From Algoriphagus boseongensis (GTDB lineage: Bacteria; Bacteroidota; Bacteroidia; Cytophagales; Cyclobacteriaceae): a DNA stretch of 64,000 bases. The notes below the pieces were generated by a model, which saw only the letters and a list, made by a program, of their open reading frames with translations, made no database searches and had not been told where the DNA came from. Position numbers and translations under genes: made by a program. Location: assembly GCF_004362805.1 (NCBI RefSeq), contig NZ_SNYF01000007.1:186001-250000 (forward strand), in the 5' to 3' direction. Every line of letters starts with the position of its first letter. Position 1 is the first letter of the stretch. This document shows positions 45,127 through 54,458 of this stretch, piece after piece.

Positions 45127-46074
45127 TTATCGGTTTTGAGAAAAGAGTTTAATCCAATCCTGCTCTGCTGCCAGATACCCGAATGAAGCAAATGAATTCG
45201 TTTCAAGAAGTTCTTCCATCATTTTCTTGGCATTTGAGGTGTCTCTATGATATAAATACCAATTGGCTACTCCGTAGCGCACAGCATCATTAGATGGATT
45301 TCCTCCTGGTCCTTGTTGAATGAGAGAATCCACTGGGAGTAGTCCTTTGTATAGAAGACAAAGATCGGCATAGCTTTGATTTTCGATGACCGTTGAGTCA
45401 GGATAGATCGGAGCCAAAAGGGAATCGGCTTTTGTCGGATTTCCGATACGCTGCTGGATCATGTACAACCAATGGGTGCTGGAGACGATATTGTCATACT
45501 GACTTCCACTGTCCCTGCATTTCAAATAGGCTTGGTATGCTTTTTCATAATCCCCAACGAGGTAGTAAGCTAAGCCCAGATGGTAATAGATATTGCCATG
45601 AAGCGAACTAACAGGAATGTTCAATGCATTAGGCATTCCGTCTGGCTCGATTTCATTTGGAGTTCCTTGAATTAGCTTGGCTGCCTTTTCCAAATCAGCA
45701 ATCGCTTTATCATACTCCCGAATGGAAATGTAGCGATGTCCACGATGGCGATATAGTCGGGCTTCATTGGGGAATTTTTCAATTCCTTCGGAATAGATTT
45801 CTATTGCTTGCTTGTATTGTCCTAGGTATGCAGTTCGTCGCCCATACCAAATGAGTGCATCCACATCCTCAGGATTTGCCTCAAAGTTAGACTTTGCTTC
45901 TTCGTATTGAGCTAGAGTTTTTTCACCTGGAGTTGGGATGGGATAGATTTTTCCCAAAGGAGTGGTAAAGGTGGTGTCTTGTGAAGAAATAGTCTCAGTA
46001 TTGTCACTGGCGCCTGGGCTGCAGGACCAGATAAATAATGCTGAGGCCACAAAGAATAGCATGCCGTTTTTCAT
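45127..46074 (-). CDS. TPR-repeat lipoprotein
   Basis: 315 residues, lipoprotein signal (FIWSC, Cys18). Residues about 55-235 contain at least four tetratricopeptide repeats (LIWYGRRTAYLGQYKQAIEIY, AIADLEKAA, YHLGLAYYLVGDYEKAYQAY). It is likely a periplasmic or surface protein-protein interaction scaffold with no enzyme site. It lies 15 bases after the amidohydrolase gene and just before DUF2200, giving a three-gene operon. The role is unknown. Confidence 0.82.
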   Translation of the reverse strand: MKNGMLFFVASALFIWSCSPGASDNTETISSQDTTFTTPLGKIYPIPTPGEKTLAQYEEAKSNFEANPEDVDALIWYGRRTAYLGQYKQAIEIYSEGIEKFPNEARLYRHRGHRYISIREYDKAIADLEKAAKLIQGTPNEIEPDGMPNALNIPVSSLHGNIYYHLGLAYYLVGDYEKAYQAYLKCRDSGSQYDNIVSSTHWLYMIQQRIGNPTKADSLLAPIYPDSTVIENQSYADLCLLYKGLLPVDSLIQQGPGGNPSNDAVRYGVANWYLYHRDTSNAKKMMEELLETNSFASFGYLAAEQDWIKLFSQNR

Positions 46075-46089
46075 ACAAGAAATATAAGA

Positions 46090-46902
46090 TTAGCGAAGTG
46101 AATTCACATCGATGTTAAACAGTTCAGCAGCATTTTTCCATAAGATGAGTTCCTTCTTTTCGACGGTCAGATCCAGTTGGTCGATAAATTTCAAATAGGA
46201 ATTCATGTTAGAAATAGGCCAATCGGTCCCGTAAAGCAGGTATTTTGGATTTCCCGCGTAGGTGATCATTTGTTCAATCTCCTGTTTCATGAAGCGTTCA
46301 AACTTTTCGGAGAAATTCCCCAAGACCAAGCCTGAAATATCCGCATGGACATTTTTGTTTTTATAGACCACCTCCATGCAATCTTTAATCCAAGGATTTC
46401 CGAGGTGACAGATCACAATTTTCAATTCTGGGAAATCCACCGCCAGATCATCAATCTGAAGGGGATGAGAATACTTGACCCGGCCTGTAGGAGCATAGGT
46501 GTCTCCCGAGTGAAACATGACGGGGATATTGTATTCTATAGCCATTTCATACCAGACCTTGAGCCTGCTGTCGTTTGGATAAAAGGGTTCGTAGCCGGGA
46601 TAAAACTTCAGGCCTTTGATCAATCCTTGGCCTAAATATTCTCCGATCTGTCTAATGTCCCAATGATTGTAATGAAGAAAGCTAATACCCGCTACCACCC
46701 CAAGATTCTTTTTGTCAGCGATGGCTTCCACTACCTTTTGGGTACTGGGTCGGTGTTCGTTTACCTTGTAGGAGGAAAGAACCAAGGAGTAGTCTACCTT
46801 ATTTTCCGCCATGGTATCCGTAAGAAGTGAAAGGCAATCTTCTAAGGATTTGACACGGTCTTCGTGGTAATTATTGATATGCGTATGGACGTCAATGATC
46901 AT
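46090..46902 (-). CDS. Amidohydrolase family protein (amidohydrolase 2, TIM-barrel)
   Basis: 270 residues. The metal motif HTH (His6, His8) is at the N-terminus, with later residues in MFHSGD (about 131-136), VICHLGNPW and YGTDWPIS completing the site. The family includes decarboxylases and lactonases acting on aromatic or sugar-like acids; it is cytoplasmic. It is the first gene of a probable operon with the TPR lipoprotein and DUF2200. The reaction is not predictable from sequence alone. Confidence 0.85.
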   Translation of the reverse strand: MIIDVHTHINNYHEDRVKSLEDCLSLLTDTMAENKVDYSLVLSSYKVNEHRPSTQKVVEAIADKKNLGVVAGISFLHYNHWDIRQIGEYLGQGLIKGLKFYPGYEPFYPNDSRLKVWYEMAIEYNIPVMFHSGDTYAPTGRVKYSHPLQIDDLAVDFPELKIVICHLGNPWIKDCMEVVYKNKNVHADISGLVLGNFSEKFERFMKQEIEQMITYAGNPKYLLYGTDWPISNMNSYLKFIDQLDLTVEKKELILWKNAAELFNIDVNSLR

Positions 46903-47054
46903 TTGATTGGATTTTTTTCAGATAAAAATTGCTGATTAAACAGCCTATAACCACTAGAATAACTAAAAAATGCCCAAAAACCCAGAAATCAAGCTTTTTG
47001 ATGGCAAATAAGGAAAGGAATGTGCGACTTAAGATTGGCTAAAAGATCAAAGTT

Positions 47055-47393
47055 TCAATTCAAGATTCTGTATAGGACAAGTAAAAATCCAATCAAGAAA
47101 ATTGTAGTGAAAATCAACTTGTTGTATTTGGCGAGCCACTCAGGCAGGAAAATGTCAAAATTTTCCCGGGTAGAATCGGAATACTTTCTTGCCCAAACAG
47201 TCAAAGGGCAATGCATCTTAAAGATTGCAAGGGTCAATCCCTCAGCAATAATCATTGCAATCCCAATCCAAGTAAATAAAGTCACCTGATTACTAATCCC
47301 AGAATAAAGGACATAGAAAATCACTCCCACCAAAAAGGCCCAGATAATAGTATGGCCAACCTTGATCCAAAAGAGTTTCTGTTCTGGATTCAT
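47055..47393 (-). CDS. Small membrane protein, DUF2784-like
   Basis: 112 residues with three predicted transmembrane helices (about 12-32, 38-57 and 93-110). The middle contains CPLTVWARKYSD, which resembles the CPLTxWE core of DUF2784, an uncharacterised membrane family. Its start is 16 bases after the HGSNAT-like gene, so it is probably the second gene of a two-gene operon. No function is known. Confidence 0.6.
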   Translation of the reverse strand: MNPEQKLFWIKVGHTIIWAFLVGVIFYVLYSGISNQVTLFTWIGIAMIIAEGLTLAIFKMHCPLTVWARKYSDSTRENFDIFLPEWLAKYNKLIFTTIFLIGFLLVLYRILN

Positions 47394-47409
47394 TTCTCTC
47401 TGAAGGAGT

Positions 47410-48594
47410 TTACAAATAGCTAAGCCACCACATTTCCTTGTGCTTAGCCTTGTAGTTCATATACCATCTGCAAGGAAAATAAAGGATTGCCACTACCCCG
47501 ATCCAAACCAAATAAACAACTCCTAAAGAAAAGCCATAATCCATCAGTTTTAGACTCAAAAATCCCTCAGCTGTGATGATGAGATCCTGCCAATCTCCTC
47601 CCCCTAGTTCGATGGCTATTAGAGATAAGCCATGGATTAGCAACATGTGAGCGAAATAGTAGAAGAGGGGAACCCTTCCAAAAACTAAGAAAAAGTCCGT
47701 GATTTTATTTTTTACACCCTCAATGAAGTAAAGGAAAAGAAATGCCGGTCCCAGGGTTATACAGACATAAAGAAGGGAGGGGGGATACTTGGTTACGTTT
47801 ATAAACGAAAGGAAAGTCTTCGTGCCTGTCTCGTAAACTGACCAAGGATGTAAATCCCCGTACACATTTATTCCCCTTAAGACCACAAATAAAGTAATGG
47901 CACCGAATCCAATTCTAAGAAGCCACTTTTTTCGCTTTTCCGGGTCAAAATCTTTACTGTAAAATCCCCCAAAAAGATAACCCAAGGCCATAAGGCCAAT
48001 CCAAGGAATCAAAGGATAATGAAAATAAATGGCTTGAGAGGGATTAAATACCACCAGTTGGTCTTGATGAAGTATATACCAAAGAATAGAGGAGAGGCTA
48101 CTTCCCTCAGCGCTTATCCCATCCAATAAATTATGTCCTGCGATTAAAACTGAACCTAGGATAAGAATGATGGTTTTTGGAAGATAAATAAGAAACGAAA
48201 GGCAAATCATACTTGCTCCTATTGCCCAGATCACTTGAACCAGCACAAGGCTATAGGTTAGATCAAACGTCCAGATCAAGGAGTTAAGTGCCACTTCAAG
48301 GAAAACCAACCAAATCCCCCGAGTCAAAAGAAATTTGGAAAGTTCTGGCTTGGATTTGTTTCTTCCATATAAAAATGCTGAGGTGCCTGCAAGAAAAACA
48401 AAAGCGGGGGCACAGAAATGGGTGATAAATCGGGTGAAAAACAAGATCGGAGTGGTAGTCTCTAAATCGGTAGGATCACCGTAAAATGATTGATAAAAGA
48501 AATAATCTCTTACATGGTCCAAGGCCATGATGACCATGACGACCCCCCTCAAGAGGTCGATGGATTCTATTCTTGAGGTCTGGATTTTATTCAT
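47410..48594 (-). CDS. Heparan-alpha-glucosaminide N-acetyltransferase-like membrane protein (DUF1624)
   Basis: 394 residues, about ten transmembrane helices. The opening RIESIDLLRGVVMVIMALDHVRDYF, with Asp and His in the first helix, is the hallmark of the DUF1624/HGSNAT family. Human HGSNAT moves acetyl groups across a membrane onto heparan sugars; bacterial members are believed to acetylate or acyl-modify surface sugars, but this is not established. The N-terminus is in the cytoplasm. The small membrane gene follows 16 bases later. Confidence 0.85.
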   Translation of the reverse strand: MNKIQTSRIESIDLLRGVVMVIMALDHVRDYFFYQSFYGDPTDLETTTPILFFTRFITHFCAPAFVFLAGTSAFLYGRNKSKPELSKFLLTRGIWLVFLEVALNSLIWTFDLTYSLVLVQVIWAIGASMICLSFLIYLPKTIILILGSVLIAGHNLLDGISAEGSSLSSILWYILHQDQLVVFNPSQAIYFHYPLIPWIGLMALGYLFGGFYSKDFDPEKRKKWLLRIGFGAITLFVVLRGINVYGDLHPWSVYETGTKTFLSFINVTKYPPSLLYVCITLGPAFLFLYFIEGVKNKITDFFLVFGRVPLFYYFAHMLLIHGLSLIAIELGGGDWQDLIITAEGFLSLKLMDYGFSLGVVYLVWIGVVAILYFPCRWYMNYKAKHKEMWWLSYL

Positions 48595-48714
48595 CTGTTT
48601 GGGTTAAAAATTAAAAAAAAAGTGTTTGGTCATTCAATATAAAAGTTTTCCTCAAGAATGAAAATCAAACTCTAGAACATATCAATAGCTATTAACTCAA
48701 AAGATTTCCAAATT

Positions 48715-49608
48715 TTATTCTCCTTTCACATACTTTCTCCAATTGTGCTGTTCCTTAAATCCTAAGAGCTCTTTGATCTTTTTATTGGAAAAAAGCGCCT
48801 CATGTTCTTCCAATTCCCTGGTCACTCGAACTCCCGGGAAAAAGTGTTCCGCCAGCTCCTTGCTGGGAATGATGGCCCCGTTATGATCATTTCCGGCATT
48901 GAATACCTGATAACCCAAACCATCCTTTTTTAAGCATAAATCCACAATTTGTCCCAAATCACGGGCGTCAATGTAGCAGAAGGCATTTCTTCTCCTCACT
49001 TCAGGATGCTTGAAGTAATGTGGGAAAAGGGCTTGGTATTCGTGAGGTTCGATCACATTGCCGATCCTCAAGGCATAAATATCTACGCCTGTCCTTCTTT
49101 GAAAAGCCCGGGCGGTTTGCTCGTTCACTACTTTCGAAAGTCCGTAGCTGTCCATGGGATTGACGTCGTATTCCTCGTCCAGTGGTAGGTAAGCCGGGTC
49201 AGTTTTTCCATCGGAAAAACAAATCCCGTAAGTCGTTTCAGAAGAGGCAATGATGATTTTTTTGATCCCAAGTTTTACGGCAGCCTCAATCACATTGTAG
49301 GTTCCGACGGTATTGACCCGAAAAGTTTCATTGTCAGGTTTGATCAAAATACGCGGTACCGCTGCGAAATGAACCACCGCATCAAATTGAGGTACCCCAG
49401 TTCCCGGCTCCATCTCATCAAATCCAGCATACATGCTCATGGCATTGAACATCTGTCCTGAATCGGTGATGTCGGCGGTCAAATTATCCACGCCGGGATG
49501 ATTCAATGGGGTCAGGTCTACATTCATTACCCGATGCCCCTGCTCTAGAAGGTATGGGATTACGTGTCGACCTGCTTTTCCTGAACCTCCGGTAAAGAAT
49601 ACTCTCAT
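48715..49608 (-). CDS. NAD-dependent epimerase/dehydratase (extended SDR)
   Basis: 297 residues from ATG 49608; earlier codons up to a TTG at 49683 add a non-conserved tail. The Rossmann start is MRVFFTGGSGKAGRHVIPYL, and the catalytic Tyr-x3-Lys is in SYGLSKVVNEQ with Ser/Thr in ASSETTYG. It is a nucleotide-sugar or sugar-acid type dehydratase/epimerase. The HFAAVPR and TYGI segments are family-typical. The substrate is unknown. The gene is followed by nothing recognisable as a partner. Confidence 0.85.
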   Translation of the reverse strand: MRVFFTGGSGKAGRHVIPYLLEQGHRVMNVDLTPLNHPGVDNLTADITDSGQMFNAMSMYAGFDEMEPGTGVPQFDAVVHFAAVPRILIKPDNETFRVNTVGTYNVIEAAVKLGIKKIIIASSETTYGICFSDGKTDPAYLPLDEEYDVNPMDSYGLSKVVNEQTARAFQRRTGVDIYALRIGNVIEPHEYQALFPHYFKHPEVRRRNAFCYIDARDLGQIVDLCLKKDGLGYQVFNAGNDHNGAIIPSKELAEHFFPGVRVTRELEEHEALFSNKKIKELLGFKEQHNWRKYVKGE

Positions 49609-49706
49609 GGTAGAAATTTTTAAAGTTGATGGGATGAATTCCAAATAGAAATTCGAGGTACAAAATCTGAATAAGGAATCCAATCTGATTCTTGATTTGG
49701 ATTCTC

Positions 49707-49740
49707 AAAAAAGGATTTTCGGTAATCGGTATCCTTTCTT
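49707..49740 (-). terminator. Hairpin terminator after the cupin-like gene
   Basis: AAAGGAT / ATCCTTT stem on minus with a 13-base loop followed by TTTT, within 36 bases of the stop at 49743. Confidence 0.5.
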
Positions 49741-49742
49741 AT

Positions 49743-50435
49743 TTACTTGGCGGGAAACTCTAATAAAACCATTTCAGCTGCTTGGCTTCCTGAATTGGTG
49801 ATGGAAAATTTCTTCTTTCTTGGAACGGCGATGAAGCTTCCGGGCTTTAAATCCTGATTTTGGGCTTTCTCATTTTGAATAGATGCATCCTGAAGTGAAA
49901 CTAAAAGAAAGGATTGCTTGGGTTTTTCAAGTTGGAATTCCTTTCCTGCTTCCAGATTCAATCTGTATACCCGAACCCAAGTGGTATCAATCTCCAAATT
50001 GAGATCAGGGAGGTCCAAAGGATTTTCCTCCAAGTCAAAATCTTTATACAACAACTCCACATCCATGACATGAAAATCACTTTTGTCCCTATTCCAAACC
50101 CGGTGAGTACGGATATTATCGCCCGATAAATCCTCTACCACAATATCACCAGCGATGGATTCAGCATTGACCTCACTCGCTCCCTTTAACTGGGAGCCCA
50201 CAGCCGTCGAGGTAAAATGGATAAATACGGATGGTGTGGTATGGACGTGGTAAAGGGTAGTGTCTCCGGGAGGAAATTCCACATTCAAAATCCGGATTTC
50301 CTTATTCTCAAAAACAGGACAATGTCTGGGTTCTTGATGGACTAGAACCTGGCTGAGGAGAGGAGTTTGAATCAAAAAAAAGAGGAATAAAACGACTTGC
50401 TTTTGAGAGCTGAAGGCAAATGGGCTTGAAGGCAT
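49743..50435 (-). CDS. Secreted cupin-like protein
   Basis: 230 residues from ATG 50435; upstream codons to a TTG at 50486 are discarded because the later start yields a signal peptide (about 8-31). The mature part is beta-rich with the segments FPPGDTTLYHVHTTPSVFIHF and, at the C-terminus, GSFIAVPRKKKFSITNSG, which resemble paired cupin metal and barrel motifs (H-x-H-x-xP ... P). A role as a small-molecule-binding or dioxygenase-like cupin is possible, but no specific family is assigned. Confidence 0.65.
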   Translation of the reverse strand: MPSSPFAFSSQKQVVLFLFFLIQTPLLSQVLVHQEPRHCPVFENKEIRILNVEFPPGDTTLYHVHTTPSVFIHFTSTAVGSQLKGASEVNAESIAGDIVVEDLSGDNIRTHRVWNRDKSDFHVMDVELLYKDFDLEENPLDLPDLNLEIDTTWVRVYRLNLEAGKEFQLEKPKQSFLLVSLQDASIQNEKAQNQDLKPGSFIAVPRKKKFSITNSGSQAAEMVLLEFPAK

Positions 50436-50528
50436 AAAGTGGGTTAGAATAGGATAAAAGTCAAATCTTTGGTAAGATCCCGACAAGGGAAGCTGAATTT
50501 AAGCTTATCTATTTGCCAAAAGAAATTT

Positions 50529-51572
50529 TTACTCCTTTTCCCTTCCTACCAGCTTCACAATCTTATTGTAAATAATCTCAGTCAAATTCCAGGTAAATCC
50601 CCCGTTGGTATTGACAAACTGGACTACCACGGCGTCGAGATCTGGGTGGTATCTGGCAATACTGGAATACCCGGGAAGAAGCCCGGTATGTCCGTATTCA
50701 TACACGGAAGAATAGATCTCCTGCTCCTTTTCAGTGAGTAGAGTTCCGTTATTGAGTATTCTTAAAAATTTTCCTACATCTGAGATCGTAGCCACCATGG
50801 ATCCTCCAGGATTGGTGTAGTCATTTGCCTTGATGTCAGGTTCATAGCCCACAAAATATCCGCTCATGACGCTATCCAGAGGAACCTCCTTCAAAAGGCT
50901 GAAGGTATGCGTCAAACCATGAGGAAGTAGGAGTTTTTCCCGGATAAACTGATGGTGAGAATAGCCCAATGTTTTATCCAGGATTTCTCCGATCAGAAGG
51001 TAATTGGTATTGGAATAGGCATATTTTTCATCTGGTCCAAAATCTGCCGGAGTATCCAAAATAAAGGCCAAGGCCCCCGCATTATCCGGAGCTTTGTCCC
51101 AAGGGTAATCAGGATGATCACTGTAATTGGGTATTCCGCTTCGGTGTCGGATCAGCATGCGGAGGGTAATTCTGTCAGCATTTTCGATTCTTCCTTGGAG
51201 TTCTGGTAAAAGCTCGGCAAGAGTTTGGTCCAGGGAAAGCTTGTCTTCAGCCACCAATTTTACTGCGGCTGCAGCGATGTAAAGCTTGCTGATGCTGGCA
51301 ATTTTAAAATAGTCATTGGGATCTGCAGGAATTTTGTTTTCTCTGTTTTTCCAGCCTGCCGTGTAGATTTTTGGCTCTTTCCCTCCTTGCTCCACATAGA
51401 CAATAATCCCATCCAAGCCATACTCAATGCCTTGTTCTACTTGCTCCTGAATAGTGTCCGGCAAAGGGGCAATCCATGAAAACACAAGAGTCCATGGTAC
51501 AAAAATCACCATACTGGCAACACCTAGCAGTGGCATGAGGATTTGAAAAAAACGTTTAGCGGAAATTTTCAT
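50529..51572 (-). CDS. Serine hydrolase of the beta-lactamase/PBP family (class C)
   Basis: 347 residues. The first membrane helix (about 8-30) anchors it to the periplasmic face. The nucleophile motif is SISK (about 98-101), the YSN motif is in YAYSNTNYLL and the third is the HTG of YGHTGLLPGY. This full set is typical of D-alanyl-D-alanine carboxypeptidases and class C-like esterases. It may act on peptidoglycan or small esters. It is a different branch from the 38772 protein, which has lost the YxN motif. Confidence 0.87.
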   Translation of the reverse strand: MKISAKRFFQILMPLLGVASMVIFVPWTLVFSWIAPLPDTIQEQVEQGIEYGLDGIIVYVEQGGKEPKIYTAGWKNRENKIPADPNDYFKIASISKLYIAAAAVKLVAEDKLSLDQTLAELLPELQGRIENADRITLRMLIRHRSGIPNYSDHPDYPWDKAPDNAGALAFILDTPADFGPDEKYAYSNTNYLLIGEILDKTLGYSHHQFIREKLLLPHGLTHTFSLLKEVPLDSVMSGYFVGYEPDIKANDYTNPGGSMVATISDVGKFLRILNNGTLLTEKEQEIYSSVYEYGHTGLLPGYSSIARYHPDLDAVVVQFVNTNGGFTWNLTEIIYNKIVKLVGREKE

Positions 51573-51708
51573 GATGCTGGACCCGCAAGATAAGCATCTT
51601 TTATAAAATGGGTTTTTGAGGTGATTTCGACTCTAGGATGGTAGATTTTTCAGGAATAAGAAAAGGTCAAATGGCTTGATTTTAGGGTTTAAACGGATTG
51701 ATTGCCTT

Positions 51709-52554
51709 TTACTTCACTTCCACTTTAGGCATTTTGTCCAACAAGCCCAGCGAAACCAGAAATTCATCTGCTTTTAAAAGTGTCTCCTTATAGAATTCAA
51801 AATTCCGGTAGTTGAAGAAGCCATGAACTTGATCTTCATAGAGGTATAATTCACATCTGCTACCTACTTTTTCCATGACCATTTGATAGTATTCCATCGT
51901 TTTTACTGGGATCAGCTCATCCTTGGTCCCCAGGAAAATCACGGTAGGCGGAGCACCTTTTTGGATATTGTGGAGGGGAGAAAATTCCTTGTAGTGAGCT
52001 CCGATTCGCTCAAATCCATAGCCACCCGGCCCATTGTCGATCACGGGATTGAAAAGGACCAAAGCATTGGGCTTGCAACTGATCGTCAAATCGTCCTTGG
52101 GATCATTGTAAGATTCAATCAAAGCCGTGGCTGCTGCCAAATGACCACCCGCAGATCCACCAGCCGCTACGATATGAGAAGGGTCAATTTGAAATTCTTC
52201 TGCATGAGCTCTGATAAAGCGCATGGCAGATTTGGCATCCATTAGGGATTCAAAAGGGGAGGTCTTGTTCCGGGAATTGACTCGATAATCGACCAAAAAG
52301 CAAACCATACCGCGTTCTGAAAAATACTTTGCTTGGGGTTCAAATTGGGCGGTCGAACCTCCATTCCAGCCTCCCCCAAAGAAGAAAACTAAAGCTGGAT
52401 AGTTTCCTAATTCCTTAGATGAATTTGGACGATAAATTTCTAGAGTCAACTCCAGTGTGTCGATTTTCTTGTAGGTTATTTTTTCCTGGGAAAAGGCAGA
52501 AGTGGATAAAAAAATGAATAGGAGAGAAAAGAAAAGGTTTTTCTTGTAGTTCAT
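51709..52554 (-). CDS. Secreted alpha/beta-hydrolase (esterase, BD-FAE/carboxylesterase type)
   Basis: 281 residues from ATG 52554, with a signal peptide (about 1-23). The oxyanion region FFGGGWNGGS replaces the classic HGGG. The nucleophile elbow is GGSAGGHLAA (Ser about 144), with an acid in the segment VIFLGTKDELIP and the final His in QVHGFFN. This is the hormone-sensitive lipase/feruloyl-esterase class. It should hydrolyse short-chain or aromatic esters outside the cytoplasm. It is monocistronic. Confidence 0.87.
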   Translation of the reverse strand: MNYKKNLFFSLLFIFLSTSAFSQEKITYKKIDTLELTLEIYRPNSSKELGNYPALVFFFGGGWNGGSTAQFEPQAKYFSERGMVCFLVDYRVNSRNKTSPFESLMDAKSAMRFIRAHAEEFQIDPSHIVAAGGSAGGHLAAATALIESYNDPKDDLTISCKPNALVLFNPVIDNGPGGYGFERIGAHYKEFSPLHNIQKGAPPTVIFLGTKDELIPVKTMEYYQMVMEKVGSRCELYLYEDQVHGFFNYRNFEFYKETLLKADEFLVSLGLLDKMPKVEVK

Positions 52555-52737
52555 TCTAAAATATAGGAAAAACACCTTCTAATACCTAGTTGATGTGGAT
52601 TCTTAAAACTTAAACAAAGCGCTTTTAAATCAAATTGGGATCGGATACAAATTATATGTCAGTCAGTGATTGAATCAATAGGCTAGGGTCTGAAATTTTT
52701 TCTTGCTAAATTTTATCTAGCTAATCTTCAATTGGAT

Positions 52738-53619
52738 ATGAAATCAATATTGCTAGGTTTTTTTACTTTATACTGTTTCACTATGGCTTATTCACAAGAA
52801 TCAAACCGTGTCAATTATTCCCAATTGGGACTTTCTTTTGTCATTCCAAATCAATGGCAAGGAAGTGAGGTTGGGGATGCAGTTCTGCTCCAAAGTCCGA
52901 CTATTCCCGGAGTGATTTTAATCTCGACACACAACCAAACCTTGGCTCAATTAAAAGCTCAAGCCAATCAGACTATCAATGACAATCAAGGAACTTATCT
53001 TCAGCCCATGGGGAGTATTGAATCTCTGAATTCTCATACGATAGCAAGGACTTATCAGGGTACTTTGGAAGGCAATCCTGCGCAATCCTACATCATAACT
53101 TTGGAGAATCCCACCGGTGGAATTGGGGTGACGATTTTGGTGGCAGCACAGCCAGAGCAGTTTTCTGAAGAAATCAAAAAAGCGGGGATAGCATTGGCAG
53201 CTTCTTTTGAGTTTACCAAGGTTGATCGCTCTTCGGAATTGGCCGAATGGAAAGCCTGGCTTTCAGGCTGGAGATTAACCTACATGCATTCGTATAATTC
53301 TTCAGGCTCGGCCGATGTGGGAATTTATGGAGGGATTTCTGCCCAAAGGATCATCGATCTATGTCCTCAAGGGAATTTCAATTTTTCAGGAAAAAGCACT
53401 GTAATCATGGATGGTATGGCACCCAATTCGGGTAATTCCAACGGAAATGGAATTTGGGAAATTGTGCTTGGAGCTGATGCCACCCCTCATCTTCGACTTA
53501 CTTTTTCCAATGGAGAAGTAAGGGAATACAAATTGGAATTTAGAGAGGAGAAACTCTTCCTTAATGGTGAAAGGTACTTTAGAACCAACGACGGAGATAA
53601 TGATCCTCGGTGCTTTTGA
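52738..53619 (+). CDS. Secreted protein of unknown function
   Basis: 293 residues from ATG 52738 (the frame reaches a TTG at 52732). A signal peptide ends near MAYSQ (about residue 18). Residues 25-155 form a beta-rich domain with the segment GLSFVIPNQWQGSEVGDAVLLQSP, similar in feel to the PsbP/DcrB-like proteins. The C-terminal part (about 180-293) has glycine-rich turns and ends GDNDPRCF. I do not recognise the family. It is isolated, with an AT-rich 120-base gap before it. Confidence 0.55.
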   Translation: MKSILLGFFTLYCFTMAYSQESNRVNYSQLGLSFVIPNQWQGSEVGDAVLLQSPTIPGVILISTHNQTLAQLKAQANQTINDNQGTYLQPMGSIESLNSHTIARTYQGTLEGNPAQSYIITLENPTGGIGVTILVAAQPEQFSEEIKKAGIALAASFEFTKVDRSSELAEWKAWLSGWRLTYMHSYNSSGSADVGIYGGISAQRIIDLCPQGNFNFSGKSTVIMDGMAPNSGNSNGNGIWEIVLGADATPHLRLTFSNGEVREYKLEFREEKLFLNGERYFRTNDGDNDPRCF

Positions 53620-53836
53620 TTAACTTTTTCATCCTTTTCTTAAAGTTGGTTTACCCACCTTATTTGAGATGGAAATAGGTCAGGGACCTTTTGCAGAAGT
53701 TGAATTCAAGAAACAAAGTTGGATAGTTTTAAATTTTAGCCCTTCTAGGAAGTCCATAAGAATAGCCACGGAAAAGCATCTCAATACTAATTAATCCTTA
53801 ATGGAAAATCAGATACATCTTATAAGTCGATAGAAT

Positions 53837-54367
53837 CTACTGATACCGGATCGGAAGCATATCCAACTTTAAAAGCACCAGAAGTGTGACGATCAAAATC
53901 GTTCCGAGAGATGCTAATACATCGATGGTCTTTTGAACCCTTAATGGATTCCCAGTCCATATTTGGAGAATTTTTACTAAGCCCAAACCCAAAAATCCCC
54001 CGGCGGTATTGGTGATCAGGTCTGTGGTATCCAATGCTCCGATTTTAAAAATGTATTGAGAAGCTTCCAGAAAAAAGCTCAAGAGAAAGCAATAGAGTAG
54101 TTTTTTAAGGAAGGGTTTTTTGGGATAAAGAACTTGCAGATAGATTCCAAAAGGAAGAAAAATCAGGATATTCAGGATAATCTGACTCAGGTCAATCTTT
54201 CCATCAAATGTGAATAATTCAGGAAATGGAATCCAAGTGATACTTCTTGCATCCCGGTAAGAAAATTCCACCCCAAACTTCAGCAAAATGATCCAAGCCA
54301 AAACAGCCAAATAAATCAGCGCTAAAATTCGGGTAAATTGGTTGCTGGAATCTTGATTGAATGACAT
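53837..54367 (-). CDS. VanZ-family membrane protein
   Basis: 176 residues from ATG 54367; an earlier frame to a GTG at 54409 is unlikely. Four transmembrane helices and the core NILIFLPFGIYLQVLYPKK ... EASQYIFKIGALDTTDLITNTAGGFLGL match VanZ, which in enterococci gives low-level teicoplanin resistance. Most Bacteroidetes members have no known role and are not evidence of resistance. The gene is alone and faces an empty 217-base region (53620-53836) in which I see nothing. Confidence 0.88.
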   Translation of the reverse strand: MSFNQDSSNQFTRILALIYLAVLAWIILLKFGVEFSYRDARSITWIPFPELFTFDGKIDLSQIILNILIFLPFGIYLQVLYPKKPFLKKLLYCFLLSFFLEASQYIFKIGALDTTDLITNTAGGFLGLGLVKILQIWTGNPLRVQKTIDVLASLGTILIVTLLVLLKLDMLPIRYQ

Positions 54368-54458
54368 AGAATAAGGAAGTGGAATGCAAGGATTTTCCAA
54401 CTTACCCACTCAAGACTTTTCTTACAATTTAATTTTTCTTAACCGACAAAAGCGTTTT

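Noticed and set aside
53620-53836. Possible RNA gene in the 217-base gap
   Set aside because: There is no cloverleaf, T-loop (GGTTCGAAT-like) or strong hairpin with T-tract.
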